From the NCBI GenBank assembly GCA_963281155.1, contig CAUJLY010000006.1:6200001-6264000 (forward strand): DNA of 64,000 nucleotides, written 5' to 3'. The position numbers were made by a program, and so were the translations under genes. The notes beneath the pieces were generated by a model. It was not told the DNA's origin, made no database searches, and was given only the letters and a program-made list of their open reading frames with translations. Origin of the DNA: Rhabditophanes sp. KR3021 (taxonomy: Eukaryota; Nematoda; Chromadorea; Rhabditida; Alloionematidae). Shown in pieces: positions 13,201 through 27,500 of this stretch (the stretch's first letter is position 1; the number at the start of each line of letters is the position of its first letter).

Positions 13201-16200
13201 CATTTGTATGAATGTTATTAATTATAAAAATATTAAATTAAAAAGACCAAAAAATGAAACTTTTATAATAACCGAAGAGACATGTTTCATATTAGATTAG
13301 TATAGCCGTATAAATATAAATTTATGCCTAATATACTCTTATATTTTTTTCGAAAAAAGTTAACTGACATATATTAAAAAAGTTTGTCAAATTGCTAAAA
13401 CCTAGTTTGTTCAAGCTTAATGTAGAAGTTATGCCCGTGCCACATATTTTTACTATTAAAAAATTATGATATTTACAATTATATTGGTATTTGATTTAAA
13501 ATAACATTAAAATATGCTTTTTATTCAGCCATAGTAAATAATTTTTTTATAAAATACAAATAAATAAATTTCTTGCGCTCAATCAAACACTAGATTAAAA
13601 TATATATTTTTTGATGTTTAAATAGTGTCATTGGATAGCCCACCTTATTTTTTCTAAAACTTAATTATAATTTCCAAGATAATGGAGCTGTCAGACAAAA
13701 TGAAAATACATATATTTTGAAAAAATCCAATGTGCTGATAATATTTTATATAAAAATTTTTTAAACATCTGTTTAATAATGGGTAAAAAGGAAAGGATTT
13801 ATTTTATATGCTAGATGAAGGGCTACAAATTACTAATATCATTAGAAATATTATTAACTATCTCAGTTAGAATAAATTGCAAACAAAAACGGACAAATTT
13901 GATGAGATAAACTGTGGCATTTCAGACTGTCGTCGATTCAAACAATATTATGAATGGAATTTTGAGCTAAAGTATTTTACACCAACTTGTGAAGTTTGTA
14001 AATACTGGTGAATAAAGGTTCCGCCATTTAAAACTGTTTTTGAATATGTAAGAGTGTTTATACCTTTTTTGCAATCAGTATAAAAATAAATGAAACTCAT
14101 GTGTTGCGAGGGTTATAAATAAAATATTAATAATAATAAATAACACCATCATAAATATATCTTGGAGCTTTTGTTATTTGGTGTAAATGTATGTGGTAGA
14201 TGTGCGTAGTTTGTTATGTTAAAAATTATTTAGACATATATTTTCTTAGGAACGGGAAGCAAAAATATATGTGGAATTAATTTAAAAAGACACACCAATA
14301 AAAAATGTAGTAATATTTAATATGCATCATCTTTAGGAGGTAAACATTAACTCTTTTTTGGTAGTTGTAGATGAGTATTTAGGATTAAATGTTCAATACA
14401 AAAGTAACATAATAATCGTTAATGCATAATGAAGAAGTTTTTTGCATTTTAGACTTGAAGTAGTAAGTAGAGATGATTGTTGGGTATTTTTAAGTTTTCA
14501 CTATTTTGCGAACAATATAATAGTTTCGAGAGAGCAATAGTTAACAGTTATTATTATGTGTAAATATATGAAAGTGTTCTAGACACATTAAAAGATGTCA
14601 AGAACATAAAATTGTACATAAGCAAACAAAATCTATATTGACTTGAACGGGCGCCAAAACGAGCATTAAAAAGTTGCAATATATTTGAGGAGATATATAT
14701 AATGAATGAGTTGCTAAAATGTAATAATTGATTTCAAATTATGTTTCTACTTTATGCCAGCGATATGGTTATCTACCCTAAATAGTAGATACATCTATAA
14801 ATTCTTCACCATTTACAAGTTGCCATCTTTTTATATCATCAAGTTTTACATCAAAAGTGGGTATAATTTCATACTTTAATGTAATTTACTTTTCATCGGG
14901 TATGCCTTCCATGAAGTTATTATTGAAACTTTATTTTGCATATAAATATATATTTAATATATGCAGGGTAAATAACTTGAAATAAATGGGATGGACTGGG
15001 TGGCACCCTGAAGTTAGCATACTCGCAACAACAACAAAAACGTGCATGGCTGTATATATGTATGTTTGTAAGTACGTAGAAGGAAATATTATTTATACAA
15101 AAAGAAAAAGGGGATAAAAGTGAGTACATAACGGTATCTCGTCTTTACTAAATGGGGGATTTTACTAGCATGGTGACGAAATTTGTTCTTCGGAAGAGAG
15201 AGTGATGATAAAGCCACGATATATGCTACTACATGTGTATTAAAGCATTCGAAAAAGTCATGCCTACAATATCTTGAAAAGTATAGTTTGCGAATGCTAA
15301 GTGTGCCTTTGTGGCTCATACACTACTTTCTGCTTCTTGCATAGGGCTACTACAAACATACAACCTCGAATCACATACACTTCAATGTGTATTTTTTTAA
15401 AAGACGCCACACTTACAACCCTAATTTAAGGTTTAAGTTGCAAATATATCAAATATGTTAAATAGACTGTGAATGTACTCAGTAAAAAGGAACCTTAAAA
15501 CAAGAAACCAATCATTTTTTGAAAGTTACACCTATTTTAAGTCTTTGTAGGGTGAGCAAAAGTCAATTTACCTTTTACTTGAACTGGTAGTTGGGTTGGA
15601 GGAACATGATGAGGTAGTTTTTCTATTTTTTGGATAGTTTCATGATTTTCAATTGAAGCCGTAATGTCAACCTTTTCATCCAAATTATGATGTCGAAGTA
15701 TAATTAATGAAAGTTCCCCATCTTCAATACATTGTTGAATTTTCAGTGAAGCTTGATCTGTGGAGAGCTCGAGAAGGACATGGCCATTAATTTCTAATAA
15801 TTCATCGCCATTTTCAAGATTTAAACTAGATGGAGTAGTTATTCCCATGATAAAAATGGACTTTTTCTTGTCAAAGCCCATATTGTTGTCAGCAATTTTA
15901 AAATCAAACCCTCCTTTAGGGATACTTTTCATGCGAATTATTGTAGGTTCACCGGGTAAATAGTTGTATTTGCGAATCACTTTATTTTGTGTATATCCAA
16001 ACATGTCTTCTTCGTTTGTGTCATTAGGAAGTTTGACTAAACTAGCTGCAGAATTTACTTCTCTTACCTTTGTATTACTACATTTGGTATCAATTTCCTT
16101 ATGTCCCATTACATCAGAGACAGGCGTTTTACTTGTTAATATCAATTGGTCGTTCTCACTTTTTATGCTACATTGTTGGTGTTCATTGGTACCAGTTGTA

Positions 16201-19200
16201 ACAGACACCGGCTCTTTGGAGCTTGATGAAAGTCTGGTCTTAAACTATAAAAATAATGTCAATTATATAAACTCATACAATATAAAAATAACGGCTAAGA
16301 AGTAAAGTACTTTGAATTAAAAGCAATTCTTACATTTTGTGGAGAAAAGGTTTGCAAAGATTGAACGCAAAATGTAACAGGGTTGGTAGCATTTTTGATA
16401 ACTTTAACAGCACGTTCGTGAGTTGCGTCCCGGACATCAATTTCACTGACGCTGATAACACGATCACCCATGTTAAGGGCTCCTGATCGACCGGCAGGCG
16501 AATCAGAAAGAACGGATTTAATGAAAATTCCAGAAACTGTGTTGCCTGATCCAGGTAAATTCCCGCGCTGAGACACCTCGATTCTTCCTCCGACAATGCT
16601 GATACCGAATGATTTGTTAGGATCTCTTGACAAAACAACATTTCTGGGAGGTCCCCAAAAGCGAGATTTCATTATTTTGGTTACGTTCTAAAATGTAATT
16701 TATTAAATAGGTAATTGCAAATATGATTTTAATAAACACTTTAACAACAACAACGCATTGGATATTACGAATAATAATAACATACCAACTTTTCGCCTTC
16801 CGAATCAAGAGCCATCCTTTTAGAATCAACTAAATTACTCGGGTCTACCATTTTATCTTCTTCACTTTTTAAGCTTTTATCATCAAATGGCAGTGCTTTG
16901 ATATTATGACTTGATGAATTAATAATTTCACCATCACCACTGTCAAACCTATTTAATTGTAATGACTCGGTGGATGTGTCAATTAGAGTGAATTGGTCTG
17001 AATTGGTACGAACTACTGATTGTGGCTTTATGGGGAGTTTTTTTGGAAGTGAATCAAAATTTTGGCTGGTTGTCTGATATAAAATTGATGTTGTATCCTA
17101 AAAAGGATACTTTTGTTAATATATGTTATCTTACAAATGAACTTTTATAAATACTACTTAGAATAAAATTAGATATCAATCTATATATTGAAAGCATTTT
17201 TTTATTAAGCCACACATGTATCTTCTATTTATGTACAACGTCTATTTAATTTAATGTATGTGTTAGTAGCCAACTAATGTCCCCATTGGGTTGAAAACAA
17301 AAAATAACTGTAAAAATAATAGAAAGATGATTTATGTCATCTTTTTTGTATGCACAACCAAAAATAGTTTGTCAAGCTTAGCAAAGGATGAAATAATATG
17401 CGAATCTCAGTAATGATGACTTATCTAAATGCATCTTTAACCACTGCATTATTAGGCCATAAAAATGCTGAAAAATGAAAAAAAGATAACTTGCCTCTAA
17501 ATTGCCTTTTCCTGATATAATTGAATTGTCGTCACTTTCAACCGCTTGGTTGGTAAATGAAACGTCTTCCAATAATTTGGATGAACCAAGTTCTTCCTTA
17601 GAAGTAGATATAATAATTTTATTTGCCTCATAGTCTTTTTGTAATTCTTTAATAGCATCGGAAGCCTCATCGTACGTTTTACTTAAAGCTGCAATTTCGG
17701 ATTCAAAATTAAACTCATCTGCTTTCAATATAGAATCATAAGAATCGAATTTGTGTGGTGACTTAATATTAATAGACAATGTTTCCTAGAAATAGTTATA
17801 TATGAATACACATGATAATACTTACGAAGAATATTTTTCCTACAAAGTCATCAACAAAATTCCTTATTACAATTTTTTCATCATTTTCCAAATAGCTATA
17901 ATTAATGTCTTCCTTCAAACTATCTTTTGATAAGCCTTTACTTTTGTCCTTTCCGTTAGAGGATGAAGAAAGCATCATTAAGCTCGTATCCTTTTTATTT
18001 AAATTGACACTAGGATCTTCCTTTAAACTTTCTGTTTCTAACCTTTGGGATATTGATGTTTCGGAATGGTATTTAGTAATATCTAAATTTGTCAGAGACC
18101 CTACAGTTGATGACAACTCCAACACAGATAATGGATCCTTTTTATAGAATAATGGAGACTGATAAAACTTTGGAAATACTCTAAATGTTAATAATTATAA
18201 TATTGAATGCACTGCCAAATATATGCTGCACTTACTTTGGTGATAATCTATTTACAAATGGCAACTGTTGTTCATCTCCTTCCGAACTATATTTTTGTTT
18301 CCAAAGCCTCGCGTCCGATGAAGTGATATAAGTGATGCTGAATTAGTATAAATTAAATAGTTTAAAAATTAGATATAAAATAGTCGCAAAGGACACAGAA
18401 AAAATAGACTGAGTGCATACAGCATAAATCTATACGTATATTATATGTATTTGTCTTTTTTGGTCCCAGTGAAAAATATATTTTTGGTGTGTATGCTATT
18501 AATAAAGAATATATCTAACCATAATATTCATATCAATCTCCGTACAAAAAGGGTAAAAGTCGCGACACTTTTATTGGTTTAAAATGAATACCAAAAATGT
18601 TAGCTTCGGAAATAAATATATTTATGTGTTTTTCTAAAGATGAAACAAACATATATACGTATTATATGCACATAAATTAGGAATATAAGTTAAGCACAGT
18701 AAACAAAACTATTAAAAAACTTACGTGCATTGAGTCCCAATATAATTCATACGTTTGAGCATCGCTTTTGATTGGGCACTGGTAACATTACGGAATTTCT
18801 CAGAATTCATTTTGATAATGTAGTCACCTGTTTGAATCCTTCCATCTCGAGCCATAGCATACTTTGGATGAATTGACTTAACCACACATCCGTTGATGTT
18901 TTTGTCAACTTCAGTTTCAAGAGCAAGACCCAATGGTATAGAACCTTTATTAAGACGAATGGTTCGTTCAAGGGAAGATGGAAGATAAACATATTTTTCA
19001 CTGTAAATATTGCGATTCGATGGATAAAGGCAGGGCGAATTGGATCTTGAAGAACATGAAGAACTATTTACTGAATATCTAGCGTCATCCGAATGAAGTC
19101 TGTAGTGGACATTGAATTGGCCTTCATAATAACCCAAACTAGTGCAAGCTTGGGAGGTATTGAATGATTTGGAATGTGAATCGGGGGAGTGAATGTCTTC

Positions 19201-22200
19201 ATAGCTTGTTTCACTAGATTTTAGATTTTTTGACAATTTAATATTATTATGGGTCCTTCTTCTAGCACTAGGAGAATTACTAATTGCTAACAATCGTTCA
19301 GACCTTGATATAATTGGGAAATGACTATTTCTATTTGATTGTTCTATTGGAATGGGTTTGGCAATTCCTAATCTGACAGGCCCAAATAGAGCTGATTTTA
19401 ACATATCACACGCTTTGTCTAATGTACAATTAGAAAGATCATCACTATTAACAAACATTAATCTATCTCCTGGCACAATTCTCCCATCTGCTTGTGCAAC
19501 TCCACCAGGAACTAAGCTTCTCACAATTATAACATTTTCAGTGGGATGACTAGCAACATGGTAATCGCAAATTGAAAATCCTAATCCCCTGTTGTCCTTC
19601 ATTAACGTTACTACTAATGGAACACAATTCCATATAGCCATTCCTGTGAGATGTTGTAATGACTGAGATCTAATTAGTTTGTTTGTTCCCTTTTGACTGT
19701 CATAAATAGTTGCAATAGATGTGTCAGATTTAGCTTTCACCAGTTGATTGTCATTATAATTAGCTAGTAAATCATAGGCCTCTGGAAGGGAAGTGTCCAG
19801 ATTTGTATCATCGTAATCCAAATTATATATTGCTCTCCTGGCAACTACCAGATATAATGCTCTATTTTCGTTTGAAATTTTTCCTATTACTCTTCTTACA
19901 GTGACATGCGATTCACCATATAGTATCTTATTGTTTAATTGTAGCAATTCATCGCCAGCTTTTAGACAGCCTGATTTGGCAGCTGGCCCATCCTTTCGTA
20001 AGCATTCTACATAGTGATGAGGACAGAGCTGATTACCGTCAATTATATCAACAGTTCCTTCTAAGGAGATTCCTAAACCACCATCTTCGTATTGATCAGG
20101 GATTAGGGTGACTGTCAATATTTCAAAATCTGATCCCAACCTCTGTTGCCAATAATTCTTTGCTTCTATTAAATTTTTTTGAATGTTTGCCATATGTGGA
20201 CTATTTTCCTATATTTTAGAGTATAATATATTGTGTAAATTTAAACATACCTGCTCTTGCAGAACTTGAAGGCACTTTGCTTGCATGGATTCGGCTTTAA
20301 ATCTGATAACTTTAAGACACACTTTTGAGCCACTATTAACTAATAACCTAACTGAATCAGCGTGTGAAAGATTTTCGCAATTGAGTCCATTGACTTCCGA
20401 AATTAAATCATGAACTTTTATTTTGCCCGATATTGCTGCACTTGATCTATTGACTAAGCTTTTAACAAAAACACCATTAATTTCTTCTAAAAAATAAACA
20501 GAAGATTAAAATAAAATTTTAAACAAAGTGATAAAATTAAATTGTGGATGAGATGAATTTAAAGACCTCCAATTACTTAGATTTTAGTCAAATTGGCATA
20601 CACCATCACTCCCCAAAATGTCTAGTGAATAGTGGTAAAGAAAATAATGTATATGGATAAAAGTAGATACAATAACGTAGTGAGCCGTATCTGCACACTA
20701 ACATTTTAAAGAATACATCAATTTAAAGCCTATTTTAAATAAAAAGTCACTGTTTGCCAGTGTTGCAACCATTATAATGAAAATGCTCTACCAGCCACGT
20801 TTTTTGGCCTTGTTATCACTTAAGTAAACCTGGAGAATATTTTGTTTCGTACTATTATCATATCGTGTCAATATGTACAAAATAATAATCTATACCACTA
20901 ATTCCATTAATGAAGATTCAGATGATGATTAAAGATAAAAGAGGATATGTTGCACAAATATATTCAAAACATTTTTTGTTAGAAATTTGTCTAAATTAAA
21001 TTAAGTAACAGAGTTTCAAATAATGTGTATATAATTTAAATTTATATGCAAAATAGATTTCTTAACACAATCTCCATTTTTGTGATTTCCGTCCGTAAAG
21101 TATTATAAAAGTAGTAAATAATGTGAAAATTTTTGTTTAAACTTATCAAATAGCAAAATTTTAAAATAACTATATACTTATATTTATTTTTTGTTTTATA
21201 AAAATTCTTCATTTTTGGAAGCCTCAAACTTGAACGAGTAAGCAAATTGTTACCATAAATGAATTGGAATATAAATGAATTTGTCTTTGCTTTATATTAT
21301 TAGAAAAATATGTAGCTTGAGAACTAAAACCAAAGAAAACATTCTTGAGCTAAGCAACAATTATTTTTGGTTGTGAGTATATACTAGTAGTACGTTGTAA
21401 ACTATTACTACTATTTTCAATTTAAATATTTTGTTGATTGACGAAGAAATGTATGTATATTTATTTGTAAATCCTCGTTAGCGGAAAAATTGAAAAACGA
21501 CCATACATACATTTTCCAAATATATGTGCTTATAAAAGATATAATTTTGGAAAGAAACTTTTAAAAGAAGTCTTTGTATCAAAAAACAGATTTAAATTGT
21601 CAGGTCTTTGGAAAATAAAAGTAGATTATTTAAATACAATCATAACTTGTAAATATAATTTACATAATGCCACCTATTTCAAATTTACCTTTCTTGTGAA
21701 CATATCCAGCAACTGTTATTCCTAGACCAATTGTAGGATCACGTTCTAATTCCGCAACTATCTCATCATACGAATTAGCCACCCATTCTGATCTGTGAAA
21801 TATTTTCATTGCCTACAATAATTAAAGAACAATTAATTAAAATATAAGAAAATACGATTAATTAAATAAACAAATGATCAATTAAATCAGCTAAACTATC
21901 AATAACAGATGCCACTTTTCTCTTGATTATAAATTATACTTACAATCATAGGAAATTTCTTGGCCGAAGATAATGACTCTAAGCATGAATTTGAATCAAC
22001 ACTTTTCTTAGATAATTTAGCATTATCGCTGTTGATTGAATTTTTTCTGCTTTCCCTATTAACAGGAATTATATTAGATGTTGGTGATTGTAGGCTTGAG
22101 GTTGCCCGGTCTCTCACTTTTTCTGTGGCATTTGATCTGGGTTGTGATATTGACGAATTTGAAAGATTAGCATTAAGTTGGGCAAGTGATAATGTACCAT

Positions 22201-24596
22201 TAAAGTTGTCATTGCCGTTAGGCATCTGTGTTACCGCTTCGCAATTATTATTGTTATTATTGTGAAGATATAAGGAAGGTGTTTGTAAGGCAATAGTAGA
22301 GTTATTTTCATTATTAATCGAAGATGCAGATTGGACTTCATCTTCTTGGATGATAGGAAATTCGCTTGGAGAAAAGGCTTCTTTTGAAGATTGAAAATGT
22401 AGGCTTGTGGCTAATGTAGATTGAGACGAATGACAAGTATTCAAATTATTTTTAATCTCTTTCTTTTGCGACACTACTAATAATCGATTATTGACTTCCT
22501 CGTCTAAAGTTTTACTACAAATAACAGATTTGGTCGCCATTGTCCAAAGGTCTAAAAAATTTAATAATTCATTTTCTCGATATATTTATTAAGTTGACTT
22601 GTATGAATTATTTTTTGAAATAAAATATTTTAAACGTTTAAAACATGAAATACTCGCGCGTAAATTCAAAATGAAGAAAACAATTCATATAAACATTTAC
22701 ATAACATTAAATATTCCGCTCTTTGTATAATAGAATAATAATAACTCGTCTGATTTTTATAAAATATACTTAATTTTGTATCCGAAACTTTTATCTTCAC
22801 AGAAGATTTTTTTGTCATCTAAATTTGTAAAAAAATTACTATGCTAACATTTTTATTTATACACGCTCCAAATTTAATAAAGAAATGTTGTTATGTTTGG
22901 GGATAACCTCGAACATTTATATGTAGTATATACTTAAACATATGTAATAAAGGCATGTATTTATATGCATAAATAAGCATGCTCCTTAAACTTTGACAAC
23001 CTCAAAATTTAAAAAAAGCATCTTCAAATTTGGTTGAGAATGGTAAAAGTATATATTTACAGGGCCTCAAGAACTAAATAAAGAAGAGTGAGAAATAGTT
23101 TTTGTCCACAGCATTGGACGAAAAAATGGGATTATGAAAGATGGCAAAGTTGATGTCAAATGCAATGTGGGAAATGATAAGCTAATTTGGGCGAAGGGCA
23201 TAATATTTCAAGATTTTTGATGTATTTTATTTTAAATACCTGGACTTTCTGGATTTATTGAAATATCAGGAACAGCAACTCTGCCAACAATAGTTCTTGC
23301 AACAACCAATTGGACTGTGTCACTTCTTTGCCTTAAGAGTGAAGCAACCTGCTGACTGCTCATACCATAAACGCTGATGTTACTAATTTTTAAAATGTGG
23401 TCTCCTGGGCAAAGTCGTTTATCCTTAAATTAAATGATATAAAGAAGAAATAAAGATCCAATTTTTGGTACAACTTCAAATTTAATTCTTAGATAAATAT
23501 ATATAGTCAAGAAAATGAATGTCATCCTAACTAAAATATGTCCGTCAAACTTGTGAGCAAAAGTTTTCTTAACACTATGAACTATTTTACATATACAAAA
23601 ACAAGTATGTTGTATTATCTACAAAATTGAATCATGCAACAATATATTTTATATTTCTTGCCCTTGTAAAATTGTCATATCAATATAAAACAACAGAACT
23701 TTAGTCATATGGAATGCCTTGTTTGCAAATTGAAAGTGAGTGGTTTCAATTTAGTCATTAGGTTCCTATGATTGTTTTTGCATCTTTTTGGCTTATCTAT
23801 CCTTAAACTGTTTTTCCTACAAATAGTAACTGTCTTCAACTATGTAATAAACAAAGTTAAATTAAACCATTTAAATTACTGTTACTTTCTTTGTTAACAC
23901 ATTGTTAGTTTAAAAAGCTTACTTTTCTCATTTATGACATTTAAAAGTGTTAGGAATGGAAAATTCAAACTAACCAATGTTTCATTATCTTCTTAATTCC
24001 ATTGAACTTACTAAATTAAAAAAATTGTTTGTAGTAAACACTCTAAATTATAGATATTCAACATCAACAGGGATGGCATTTCCTCACTTTGGCTAGATCC
24101 CCTACTTTGGAATTTATGGAAAGTGGGGGCCTTCCCACCCAAAAATAATTCTTTAATGCCATCCCTGAACATTACAAATGAAATGTAATTTCAAATGATT
24201 ATATATAATAAATATAAAAGCGTTGAAACAGTAACAATTTAAGACAAAGCCTATTTAAATATAAATATATATGCTTAAGTTTCCAAAATACAAAAGCTAA
24301 GTTATTAATTTTTTATCTGAAACAATGATGAAAGTTTATATTTTTATCTAATGTAAACATATACGTAAAATTTATTCTTACTTTATCGGCAGCACTTCCC
24401 GGCAAAATTGTTTTTATGACAACACCCGTACTGGTTCCTCCAACAATGCCAAAACCGAATCCTCCCGTTGAATCACATTCTAGTTGAACAATTTGGACTT
24501 CTATAAATTCACCGAGTAACTGAAAAAAGTTATCAACAATACACCAATTGATTAACTCACGACCATCAGTTCTTTCAAGAATAATTTTAGTTCTTT
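10204..24596 (-). CDS. mpz-1: Multi-PDZ scaffold protein, MPZ-1/MUPP1-like
   Basis: Seventeen exons join in phase: 24561-24596 (tentative), 24382-24519, 23240-23423, 21944-22551, 21689-21812, 20251-20486, 18725-20208, 18236-18337, 17826-18180, 17495-17785, 16786-17097, 16334-16687, 15572-16244, 11387-11697, 10991-11344, 10315-10947 and 10204-10275. They give 2088 residues and ten PDZ domains. Carboxylate loops in order are [80 protein letters not shown] and LGMGIGKRA. Long polar, Asn/Ser-rich linkers separate domains 1-2 and 5-6. Ten PDZ domains match what I recall of C. elegans MPZ-1, a scaffold for receptors and channels in neurons and muscle. The true N terminus is not settled: the first exon may start at the internal ATG (24566) or follow an unseen 5' exon. 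The first PDZ, like several others, is split by an intron. The protein ends directly after the last PDZ, with ARPKR. Confidence 0.9.
10948..10990 (-). other. GC-AG intron in the multi-PDZ gene
   Basis: The donor reads AAA|GCAAGT and the acceptor TTTTCAG|ACATGT. Only this pairing keeps PDZ 9 in frame (ATLLK then [11 protein letters not shown]). The nearby GT would shift the frame. Confidence 0.8.
11698..15571 (-). other. 3.9-kb intron of the multi-PDZ gene
   Basis: This intron lies between PDZ 7 and PDZ 8. Phases match (1 to 1). It is AT-rich and contains the tandem repeat at 12695-12819 and no additional PDZ exon that I can see. Short frames near 14920-15319 are not supported. Confidence 0.75.
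12695..12819. repeat. Short tandem repeat, AATAACTATTACTATAAA unit
   Basis: About five degenerate copies of a 20-25 bp unit containing aaataactattact follow one another, separated by variable A runs. It lies in the 3.9-kb intron of the multi-PDZ gene. Confidence 0.8.
17098..17494 (-). other. Second GC-AG intron in the multi-PDZ gene
   Basis: The donor reads GAG|GCAAGT and the acceptor CTTTTTAG|GATACA. Both flanking exons are phase 0 only with this GC donor; using the GT two bases further on would break the frame. Confidence 0.7.
24068..24167. mobile_element. 100-bp hAT-like MITE in a multi-PDZ gene intron
   Basis: Perfect 13-bp terminal inverted repeats, CAGGGATGGCATT and its complement, bound a 100-bp non-coding element. 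The flanking 8-mers aacatcaa and aacattac match at 6 of 8 positions, as expected of an aged 8-bp target duplication. CAGGG termini and 8-bp duplications are typical of hAT elements. It has no transposase and lies between exons 24382-24519 and 23240-23423. Confidence 0.7.
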
Positions 24597-27500
24597 CTAT
24601 TGTTTTAAAATACAGGTAGTTAGGAAAAAGATTTTTTTAGTTAATAAAAATACTAGATTTAATATTAGGATATTCAGGTTCATTTAAGAATGTAAAATAG
24701 CAAGGTTCACTAGACATTTAGAGATTGAACCTACTTGAATTCATATCTTATTAATATGAATGAAACCTTTCTTGAATGAGTAATTGCATTTGGTTTCGTA
24801 GATAGCAAAATTTAAATTAAAAACTACGAAACTAAGGCAGTACAGTTAGGTCGGAGGGCACACTAAAATGAAAATATATAATTATGCATATAAATAATCT
24901 GTCAAATTTGCCATAGATTAACCAAGCTTTTTGAAAATGAGTATTGCGATTACATACTATGTATGGATATTGTTATACTAAAGAACATTTCCATGGTCCT
25001 ACGTTAAAACATGATGTTTCAGAGAGTATGAAGAGTACGAATCTACATATAGTATTCTAATTAACATATAAGTCACATCTGTTTGTAGTACCGGTTATCA
25101 GGACAATGTATGCAATTTGCTACTCGAATAAAAAATTGATAGCCATTTATTTAAAATGGATATAAAATAATTGTCTTTCATTGTGGAAGCCTTTCATGTT
25201 TACCCATTAAATTTTATTCTAATTGTAGATTAATTGGTTTTTTAATTGACTTGTTAAAAGGATGTTAATATGGCTTTGGAATAAATAAGTGTGAGCCTGA
25301 ATAATAAGTGAGTTTAACAAGAACATGATCATATGTTTTCTTTTAAGGGATGGGTAAGGAGAATGAAGCATGAAAAGAGATGGAAATAATATTATTATTG
25401 GTTCAACTATTTTTTATCTTTATCCAATTGGAGCATTATTTTATTTATAATGCCCAAATAATGAAGTTAAATATATCATATGAAAGAATATTTATAAGCA
25501 AGTCACATATGGTATTACTTAAGAAACGGCTATCTGATAAAAAGATTAAGATGCATTTACAAACTCTAATAGCAATATGAAAATCCTTAAAGTTGATGAT
25601 ATGTGTAGTACATAATATCATTATTATGAGTTCATCATTTGTTCCTTGTTAGATGCAACCAACTAACCCGGACTAGAGAAGTGACCCTAGTAATCAGTTG
25701 ACAACAACGTTTTGAAAATGACTAGTTTAGGGCAAATCTCAAGCAAATTAAAACCAATATTAAAAAATATAATTTTTATATAAAATCATTAATTTAGAAG
25801 AAAACATTGAAAGAATTTCATTAACATAGCTGTATTTTATCGGTGACCATACAATGTCTCACTTTTTAAAATAATTTATTAAAAAGCCTGTGTATAAATC
25901 ATAATCAAGCTAATTGTAAAGGACAAGATTGATGATGCAAAGTACACATTTATATCAACGTTGCATATTAAAATTAAGATTTCTGTATAAGAGTCTTAAA
26001 AATTACGGTTGACATATTTCTGCTATACATAAGAATTCAATATATTTGATACTATCAAAAAGACAGAAAAAACAACAAATATAAAAAAGCTGAAATAGTT
26101 CATATACAAAACCATAAAATAGTTAAATGTAATTGAAGAGATATACGTTGTCATAAAAATTCACCCAAAATAATACATTTACTTTTCCCACGATAAAGAA
26201 AATATTTGGTATGTGTAACAATGATTTCACAAGTTAAGTGCCGGAAAATGTATTTTCTACCAATAGTTTGTCACGCATTTGGGCTTGAGTACGTACGATG
26301 GGTGTGTTGAATGGGAAAAATGAGGATACATGTCGGATAAATTTGTATATAGTGTAATAATGATAAAGCCTAATATGTTGAGGAAGTCCCTCAATCATTT
26401 TTAGGGAAATGATTGGATGTTAATCTCGCTTTTTTATCAACAATTGTATCTGAATAAAGATGATATAGACACATTGGTAACAATACTTGACGCGTTATAG
26501 ACAAGAAAATGATTTTTTTAGTTCAAATTAATATGCATATATTTGTAAATATATTAACATGTATTAAGTTACCAGAAAATTGTCTCATTATCCTCTTCAA
26601 AAAACATGCAACAAAAACATCAAATTTTGGCCATTGATACTTCCATATATATTTAGTGTCAATTCTAAAGAACAATCAGATGAAGAAGTTTTGCATATGT
26701 TGAGACAGTATCAAAAAAGATAAATATGGGATGAAAAAATTAAATGGGTACATTTAGTAGAATGTTTATGGAATATACATTTAAAAATATAAAATTAGTA
26801 TCACAGAATATGTTTTGAAAATGTCACTTATTGTATCAGTTAACCATATTACTTTTATTTTCCAGTCTACTCTTTTCTTGCAAAAACCTAACACTGCTTT
26901 AAAGTATAAATGTTTAACCAAATGCGGATATATTCAAGTATAGTTGGTGTGAGAGTAAAAATATAAAGTTTAACGGCTAATTCTAAAAACAAACAGTAAT
27001 TAAAAGTGAATAATAGATGAATAATATTTATTATAAGTTCGGCTTTTGTAAATCACAAAATATAAGGGTAACATTTAAAGTAAGAACATCTTTGTTGTGT
27101 TAAATAATGTAAATCTTAAGACATACGATATATTGTATTTATTTATAATTAGTAGAATGCACATTATTTAAAAATATTGTGATGTGTTCATTTCAAAGGA
27201 GTAAACTATTGATGGCAGAAGATCATCACATTGCAAACATTTTTTCATTTTGTTTGAGATTGTAAAGTAAAACAACTATTTGATCTGTTGACAACAAATA
27301 TTTTATATGTATACATTCATATATTAAACGAAATGGTCTTTTGTTAGTAAAAATGTTTAGGCAAACAAAATAAGGCCTGTGAACACTTGGTTTTTCTTGG
27401 CCAATTTTAGTTATATGCAGATCTACTGCTAAAATAGAGAATAATTTATGTCAAATAATATGTGTTAAATATATATTTTTCACCTCTGAATTCCTTTAAA

